Positions 9,591 through 13,746 of a stretch of DNA of 13,746 nt are shown piece after piece. This stretch comes from Alphaproteobacteria bacterium (lineage in GTDB: Bacteria; Pseudomonadota; Alphaproteobacteria; Rhizobiales; Aestuariivirgaceae). A program made the translations under genes and the position numbers. How positions within the stretch are numbered: the first letter of the stretch is position 1; each line of letters begins with the position of its first letter. The stretch spans positions 1 through 13,746 of the forward strand of contig JAPLOT010000373.1 in NCBI GenBank assembly GCA_026400595.1, in the 5' to 3' direction. The notes beneath the pieces were generated by a model. The model was not told where the DNA came from. It did not search any database and worked only from the letters and a program-made list of their open reading frames with translations.

Positions 9591-9621
9591 GTGACGGTAG
9601 CATAACGGCTATGCTTGTCAC
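9591..9621. promoter_or_regulatory. Nested dyad upstream of proS (candidate operator or RNA hairpin)
   Basis: An inner 6-bp inverted repeat AGCATA (9599-9604)/TATGCT (9610-9615) with a 5-nt centre is flanked by an outer 5-bp repeat GTGAC (9591-9595)/GTCAC (9617-9621). No T-run follows on either strand, so it is not a typical terminator. It could be a protein-binding dyad or a leader hairpin. Role unknown. Confidence 0.35.
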
Positions 9622-9721
9622 GTTAAAAATGACACATTGACGACACAATTGGACGTGGATGGCACCCCGCCTGCCGCAACCCGGTCCGGGCCTGCAAGGC
9701 CAGGGGCCGCCCGGGGGCGGC

Positions 9722-9749
9722 TTGAGTTCCCGGAGCTTTCGCCTAAAAG
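9722..9749 (+). promoter_or_regulatory. Candidate promoter for proS-lolC-lolD
   Basis: TTGAGT (9722-9727) and TAAAAG (9744-9749) are 16 bp apart, four of six consensus matches in each. Transcription would begin near 9756, about 25 nt before the proS ATG, which has a GGGGA Shine-Dalgarno at 9771-9775. A sequence-only inference. Confidence 0.35.
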
Positions 9750-9780
9750 GGTCGCAACGCTACATTTTCCGGGGATTCTC

Positions 9781-10930
9781 ATGCGCCTCTCCCACTACTT
9801 TCTGCCCATCCTGCGCGACGATCCGAAGGAGGCCGAGATCGTGTCGCACAAGCTCATGCTGCGCACCGGAATGATCCGGCAGGAGGCGGCAGGGAGCTAT
9901 TCCTGGTTGCCCATGGGGTTCCGGGTTCTCAAGAAGATCGAACAGATCGTGCGCGAGGAGCAGAACCGGGCAGGCGCCCTCGAAGTGCTCATGCCCACCA
10001 TCCAGCCCGCCGACCTGTGGCGCAAGTCCGGACGCTATGACGCCTATGGAAAGGAAATGCTTCGCATCAAGGACCGGCACGACCGCGACATGCTGTATGG
10101 GCCGACGAACGAGGAGATGATCACCGACATCTTCCGTCAAGGCGTACAGAGCTACAAGGACCTGCCGCGCAATCTCTATCATATCCAGTGGAAGTTCCGC
10201 GACGAGGTGCGCCCCCGTTTCGGAGTGATGCGGGGCCGCGAATTCCTGATGAAGGATGCCTACAGCTTCGACCTCACGCGCGAGGCCGGACAGCACGCCT
10301 ACAACAAGATGTTCGTCTCCTATCTCCGGACCTTCGCCCGCATGGGCTTGAAGGCGGTGCCCATGCGCGCCGAGACCGGCCCGATCGGCGGCGATGACAG
10401 CCACGAGTTCCTGATCCTCGCCGGCCGACAAGCGCCTGACCGGCCGCGGCATCGAGGTAGGGCATATCTTCTTCTTCGGCACCAAATATTCGGAGCCACT
10501 CGGCTGCGAGGTGCAGGGGCCGGATGGCAAGAAGGTGCCCGTGCAGTCGGGCTCCTACGGGATCGGCGTATCGCGTCTGGTGGGCGGCATCATCGAGGCC
10601 TCGCATGATGCCGCGGGCATCATCTGGCCGGAGCCGGTGGCGCCCTTCCGTGTCGGCCTCATCAACCTCAAGGTGGGCGATGCCGACACCGACGCCGCCT
10701 GCGAGAAACTCTACAAGGCACTCGAGGCCAAGGGCGTCGACGTGCTTTATGACGATCGCGACGACCGTCCGGGGGCCAAATTTGCAGTGATGGACCTGAT
10801 CGGCCTGCCCTGGCAGGTGATCATTGGACCGCGCGGCCTGAAGGAGGGCGTGGCCGAGGTCAAGAACCGCAAGACAGGTGTGCGGAGCAACGTGCCCCTC
10901 GATGGCATTCTGGCGCATTTCACCGCTTGA
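9781..10930 (+). pseudogene. proS: Prolyl-tRNA synthetase with internal deletion and frameshift
   Basis: ProRS charges tRNA-Pro with proline. The 5-prime part (214 codons to 10422) is a normal class II ProRS start: [26 protein letters not shown] at 107-112 and motif 2, [17 protein letters not shown] (139-155). After HEFLILA the frame breaks. The continuing homology ([19 protein letters not shown]) resumes one frame over at 10424 and stays open for 168 codons to the TGA at 10928, covering motif 3 ([10 protein letters not shown]) and the anticodon-binding domain. Against the alphaproteobacterial ProRS of about 440 aa that I recall, roughly 59 residues between motifs 2 and 3 are missing. Read literally, translation stops at 10608 after 275 codons, without motif 3. 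Elsewhere the coding looks intact, so this is either a very recent lesion or an assembly/sequence error. The stop overlaps the lolC start (TGATG). Confidence 0.88.
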
Positions 10931-12240
10931 TGGACAAAGGCCTGCCAGACACCAAGCCCTTCGCGCCCTTCGAGTGGATGCTGGCAATGCGCTATCTCCG
11001 CGCCCGGCGGCGGGAAGGCTTCATCTCGGTGATTTCCCTTTTCTCCTTCCTCGGCATCCTGCTGGGCGTTGCGACGTTGATCGTTGTGATGTCGGTTCTG
11101 AACGGATTCCGTGCCGAGTTGCTGGACAAGATCCTGGGATTCCAGGGCCATGCCAGCGTCTACAGCGCCGATCTCAATCCGTTGCAGAACTATCAGGACA
11201 TTGCGGCGCGGCTGGAGAAGATTCCCGGCGTGGTAAGGGTGACGCCGCTGGTGGAGGGACAGGCCATGGCCTCGTCCTTGCGCAACAATACCGGTGCCCT
11301 GGTGCGCGGAATTTCGGAGGCCGACATCGAGAAGCTGCCGAGCATCGTGAACGAGAACCTGCGCACAGCGTTGAAGGAAGAGGGGGTTCCGGACGATCCG
11401 CCGTCATTCAAGGGTTTTGATGCCTCGGAAGGCGTTGCCATCGGCGAGCGCATGGCCTGGCGCCACCAGCTCGGACTGGGGTCGACGCTGACCATCATCT
11501 CGCCGGAAGGGCCGGAGACGATCGTCGGGAACGCACCACGCATTCGCGACTATCCAGTGGTGGCCATCTTCAAGGTGGGCATGTCGGACTACGACGAGAA
11601 CGTCATCTACATGCCGCTTGCCGAGGCCCAGGACTATTTCGTGACCGAGGAGGGCGTGAATCAGATCGAGGTAACGGTCGAGAATCCGGATGACATCGAG
11701 GCATTGATCCTGCCCCTCCGCGAAGCCTCGGGCGAAGGCATGGCCGTCCAGACCTGGAAACAGCGCAATCTGACTTTCTTCAATGCGCTGGCAGTGGAAC
11801 GCAACGTGATGTTCCTTGTGCTGACCATGATCATCCTGGTCGCGGCCCTGAACATCATCTCGGGACTCATCATGCTGGTGAAGGACAAGGGCCGCGATAT
11901 CGCCATCCTGCGCACCATGGGAGCCACGCGCGGCGCCATCCAGCGCGTCTTCTTCATCACGGGTGCTGCCATCGGAACGGCCGGCACCATTGGTGGCTTC
12001 ATCGTTGGACTGCTGATCTGCCTGAACGTGGAGCGGATCCGCCAGTTCATCTCCTGGCTTTCCGGCGTCGATCCCTTCAATCCCGAGCTCTATTACCTGG
12101 CGCAACTTCCGGCCAAGATGGAGGTCGGCCAGACCCTGCTGATTGTGGGCATGGCGCTGGCGCTGTCGCTGGGCGCAACGCTCTACCCCTCATGGCGCGC
12201 CGCAAAGCTCGATCCCGTCGAGGCGCTGAGATACGAATGA
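10930..12240 (+). CDS. lolC: Lipoprotein-releasing ABC transporter permease, LolC/LolE family
   Basis: Inner-membrane permease (436 aa) of the Lol system, which extracts outer-membrane-destined lipoproteins and hands them to LolA. The topology is the LolC/E one: TM1 at about 31-54, a large periplasmic domain (about 55-290), then three C-terminal membrane segments at about 292-317, 341-366 and 402-420. The cytoplasmic loop [16 protein letters not shown] (318-333) and the terminal [16 protein letters not shown] (421-436) are typical of FtsX-like permeases. The N-terminal [17 protein letters not shown] is the usual alphaproteobacterial beginning. Only one permease gene is seen, so the complex may be a homodimer (LolF-like) with LolD, an inference. 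ATG 10930 overlaps the proS stop by 1 bp, and its own stop overlaps lolD by 4 bp. Translation may depend on ribosomes arriving from proS, which the frameshift would prevent. Confidence 0.94.
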   Translation: MDKGLPDTKPFAPFEWMLAMRYLRARRREGFISVISLFSFLGILLGVATLIVVMSVLNGFRAELLDKILGFQGHASVYSADLNPLQNYQDIAARLEKIPGVVRVTPLVEGQAMASSLRNNTGALVRGISEADIEKLPSIVNENLRTALKEEGVPDDPPSFKGFDASEGVAIGERMAWRHQLGLGSTLTIISPEGPETIVGNAPRIRDYPVVAIFKVGMSDYDENVIYMPLAEAQDYFVTEEGVNQIEVTVENPDDIEALILPLREASGEGMAVQTWKQRNLTFFNALAVERNVMFLVLTMIILVAALNIISGLIMLVKDKGRDIAILRTMGATRGAIQRVFFITGAAIGTAGTIGGFIVGLLICLNVERIRQFISWLSGVDPFNPELYYLAQLPAKMEVGQTLLIVGMALALSLGATLYPSWRAAKLDPVEALRYE

Positions 12241-12923
12241 GTACGCCTGCGCCCGCCCTGGAGCTCCGCAACGTGGCGCGGTCCTATGCCGAGGGCAAGG
12301 GCCGCCTCGAAGTCTTCAGGGACCTCAATCTCATGGTTTACCCCGGCGAGATCGTGGCGCTGGTGGGCCAGTCGGGGTCCGGAAAGTCGTCGCTGCTCCA
12401 TATTGCCGGCCTGCTGGAGGCGCCGACTTCGGGCGAGGTCCTGATCGCGGGGCGCAACTGCAGCGAACTCGATGACATGGCGCGCACCCGCATCCGGCGC
12501 ATCGGCGTGGGTTTCGTCTATCAGTTCCATCATCTCCTTCCAGAGTTCTCGGCGATCGAGAATGTCGTCATCCCACAGCTGATCGCCGGCGCGACAAAGC
12601 CTGCGGCCAAGGCGCGGGCAGAAGAGCTTCTGGTCCGGCTCGGACTTGGCGAGCGTCTGGAGCACCGCCCGGCCGAACTCTCCGGCGGCGAACAGCAACG
12701 CGTTGCCATTGCCCGGGCCATCGCAAACCGGCCGCTGCTCCTGCTGGCTGACGAACCCACCGGAAATCTCGATCCGGCGACGGCGGCGCGCGTTCACAAT
12801 GAGCTGCTGCGGCTGATCCGGGAAGAAGGGTTGGGTGCGCTCGTGGCCACCCATAATCACGACCTCGCCGCCGGCATGACACGCATTGCCCGGCTGGAGC
12901 AGGGGCGCATTTTCGAGGCATGA
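12237..12923 (+). CDS. lolD: Lipoprotein-releasing ABC transporter ATP-binding protein LolD
   Basis: Cytoplasmic ATPase (228 aa) that powers lipoprotein release together with the adjacent LolC-type permease. All ABC signatures are present: Walker A GQSGSGKS (44-51), the Q-loop in [13 protein letters not shown] (94-106), the ABC signature LSGGEQQR (148-155), Walker B LLLLADEP (167-174) and the switch histidine H206 in ATHNHDLA. The Q-loop wording and DEPTGNLDP place it in the LolD/MacB/FtsE group. The ATG at 12237 overlaps the lolC stop (ATGA). A longer in-frame version from 12192 would lie inside lolC and add a 15-residue Arg-rich leader from the wrong frame of lolC, so it was not chosen. The next gene follows after one nucleotide, whereas dnaE is often the downstream neighbour in related genomes. 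Confidence 0.95.
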   Translation: MSTPAPALELRNVARSYAEGKGRLEVFRDLNLMVYPGEIVALVGQSGSGKSSLLHIAGLLEAPTSGEVLIAGRNCSELDDMARTRIRRIGVGFVYQFHHLLPEFSAIENVVIPQLIAGATKPAAKARAEELLVRLGLGERLEHRPAELSGGEQQRVAIARAIANRPLLLLADEPTGNLDPATAARVHNELLRLIREEGLGALVATHNHDLAAGMTRIARLEQGRIFEA

Positions 12924-12924
12924 C

Positions 12925-13746
12925 ATGAAGGCGGTTTTCTCGGCTCTGCAGCTAGGCCATGCGCCGTCGCGTTTCCTGAGCAAGGGATACCTGGTCTCCT
13001 ATCCGGAAAGCCCCGAACGGGCGCGCGTGCTGCTGGAAGGTGCCCGCCAGGCCGGTGCCCAGATTTGCGCGGCGCGGCGGCATGATCCCGCTGCGCTGAT
13101 GGGCGTACATGACAGGTCCTATATCGCCTTCCTGCAGTCGGCCCATGCCGACTGGAGCAAGCAGGAAGGTGCGGCCCCGGAACTCATGCCAAGCCTGCGC
13201 GAGATGGTGCCGGCCTCGGTCGTGCCTGAACACATCATGGCGCGGGCCGGTCGCCACTTGATGGATTTCTCCTGTGCCATCACGGAGAAGACATGGACCG
13301 CCGTGCAGGCCTCCGCCATGACGGCACTCACATCGGCCGAGCTGGTGGCCAATGGAGAAGCCGTCTCCTATGCCCTGTGCCGGCCGCCTGGTCACCATGC
13401 CTATGCGGCCCATGCCGGTGGCTTCTGCTATCTGAACAACACGGCGCTGGCAGCCCAGCGTCTCAGGCAGGTCCATGACCGTGTCGCAGTGCTCGACATC
13501 GATGTCCATCACGGCAATGGAACGCAGTCGATCTTCTATGCCCGTCCCGACGTTCTGACCGTCTCGATCCATGCCGATCCGGTGCACTACTATCCCTTCT
13601 ACTGGGGTGGCGCGGAAGAGACAGGCGATGGTGAGGGACGGGACTTCAATCTCAATCTGCCGGTAGCCGTGGGAAGCGGCGACGACGCCTGGATGGCGGC
13701 GATGGAAAAGGCCCTTGCCCGGATTGCGGCGTATCGTCCGGGCGCA
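12925..13746 (+). CDS. Acetylpolyamine amidohydrolase / histone deacetylase-like protein (5-prime part)
   Basis: Zinc-dependent deacetylase of the arginase/HDAC superfamily, resembling bacterial acetylpolyamine amidohydrolases, which deacetylate acetylputrescine, acetylspermidine or related amides. The first 274 residues are visible and the frame stays open to the window edge; about 65-70 residues are probably missing, judged from a family length near 340. Seen: RPPGHH (153-158), with the catalytic histidine pair H157-H158; GGFCYLNN (165-172); and DIDVHHGNGT (191-200), with zinc ligands D193 and H195. The third zinc ligand would lie beyond the edge. The N-terminal LSKGYLVSYPESPERA and the AEETGDGEGRD stretch match the polyamine subgroup rather than the acetoin-utilisation type. 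ATG 12925 is 1 bp after the lolD stop, with GAGG at 12915-12918, so it is probably in the lol operon. The exact substrate is inferred. Confidence 0.9.
   Translation, partial: MKAVFSALQLGHAPSRFLSKGYLVSYPESPERARVLLEGARQAGAQICAARRHDPAALMGVHDRSYIAFLQSAHADWSKQEGAAPELMPSLREMVPASVVPEHIMARAGRHLMDFSCAITEKTWTAVQASAMTALTSAELVANGEAVSYALCRPPGHHAYAAHAGGFCYLNNTALAAQRLRQVHDRVAVLDIDVHHGNGTQSIFYARPDVLTVSIHADPVHYYPFYWGGAEETGDGEGRDFNLNLPVAVGSGDDAWMAAMEKALARIAAYRPGA

Larger units (their letters stand above)
9432..9780. other. 349-bp gap between the DUF1467 gene and proS
   Basis: No convincing gene is present. From left to right it holds the terminator hairpin (9442-9466), a weakly structured stretch to about 9580, a nested dyad (9591-9621), a TGTCA/TGACA inverted repeat (9616-9634), GC-rich short stems (for example CCGCC/GGCGG at 9707-9720) and a candidate promoter before proS (9722-9749). 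An in-frame upstream extension of proS from a TTG at 9637 would add 48 low-complexity residues; it is not supported. Confidence 0.7.

Noticed and set aside
9637..9780. N-terminal extension of proS from a TTG at 9637
   Set aside because: The residues are Pro/Ala/Arg-rich and unlike ProRS; ATG 9781 has a Shine-Dalgarno and gives the exact family N-terminus.
10417..10430. Programmed ribosomal frameshift in proS
   Set aside because: There is no slippery heptamer, and about 59 residues are also missing, which a frameshift event in translation cannot explain.

Overview
The window is a GC-rich chromosomal segment from an alphaproteobacterium, most probably of the Hyphomicrobiales (Rhizobiales) type. 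The evidence is the gene order rpoZ - rsh - pyrE - acpS - lepB - rnc - era - recO, a single bifunctional Rel/SpoT-type protein, a DUF1467 protein after a methylmalonyl-CoA epimerase gene, and a short alphaproteobacterial-type proS followed by lolC and lolD. No tRNA, rRNA, CRISPR array, insertion sequence or prophage gene was recognised. I see no wholly new system; the points of interest are one damaged essential gene and a few regulatory structures.

Layout. (1) At 27-1762, minus strand, a small membrane methyltransferase of the isoprenylcysteine/PEMT type and an MFS transporter overlap by 4 bp and form a two-gene unit. (2) At 1893-2210, plus strand, rpoZ lies behind a recognisable promoter and ends at a strong intrinsic terminator. 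(3) At 2265-5432 rsh, pyrE and acpS follow closely; rsh starts only 16 nt after the terminator T-run and has no visible Shine-Dalgarno. (4) At 5557-9431 lepB, rnc, era, recO, the epimerase gene and the DUF1467 gene follow a 124-bp gap that holds a good sigma70-like promoter overlaid by a perfect 14-bp palindrome. The unit ends at a hairpin terminator. (5) A 349-bp gap (9432-9780) contains that terminator, a hairpin/dyad, GC-rich stems and a candidate promoter. (6) At 9781-13746 proS, lolC, lolD and an acetylpolyamine amidohydrolase/histone-deacetylase-like gene follow with overlaps or a 1-bp gap. The last gene runs off the window.

The genes are mostly housekeeping. RpoZ and Rsh link RNA polymerase to the stringent response. 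PyrE, AcpS and LepB serve pyrimidine synthesis, acyl-carrier activation and signal-peptide removal. RNase III, Era and RecO serve RNA processing, ribosome assembly and recombinational repair. LolC/D extract lipoproteins from the inner membrane. Repeated ATGA, GTGA and TGATG overlaps suggest translational coupling.

The most notable observation is in proS. Relative to my recollection of alphaproteobacterial ProRS, about 59 codons between motif 2 and motif 3 are missing and the reading frame shifts at about 10423. The encoded protein would lose motif 3 and the anticodon-binding domain. Because proS is normally essential, this is either an assembly or sequencing artefact, or a sign that another prolyl-tRNA synthetase gene exists elsewhere.
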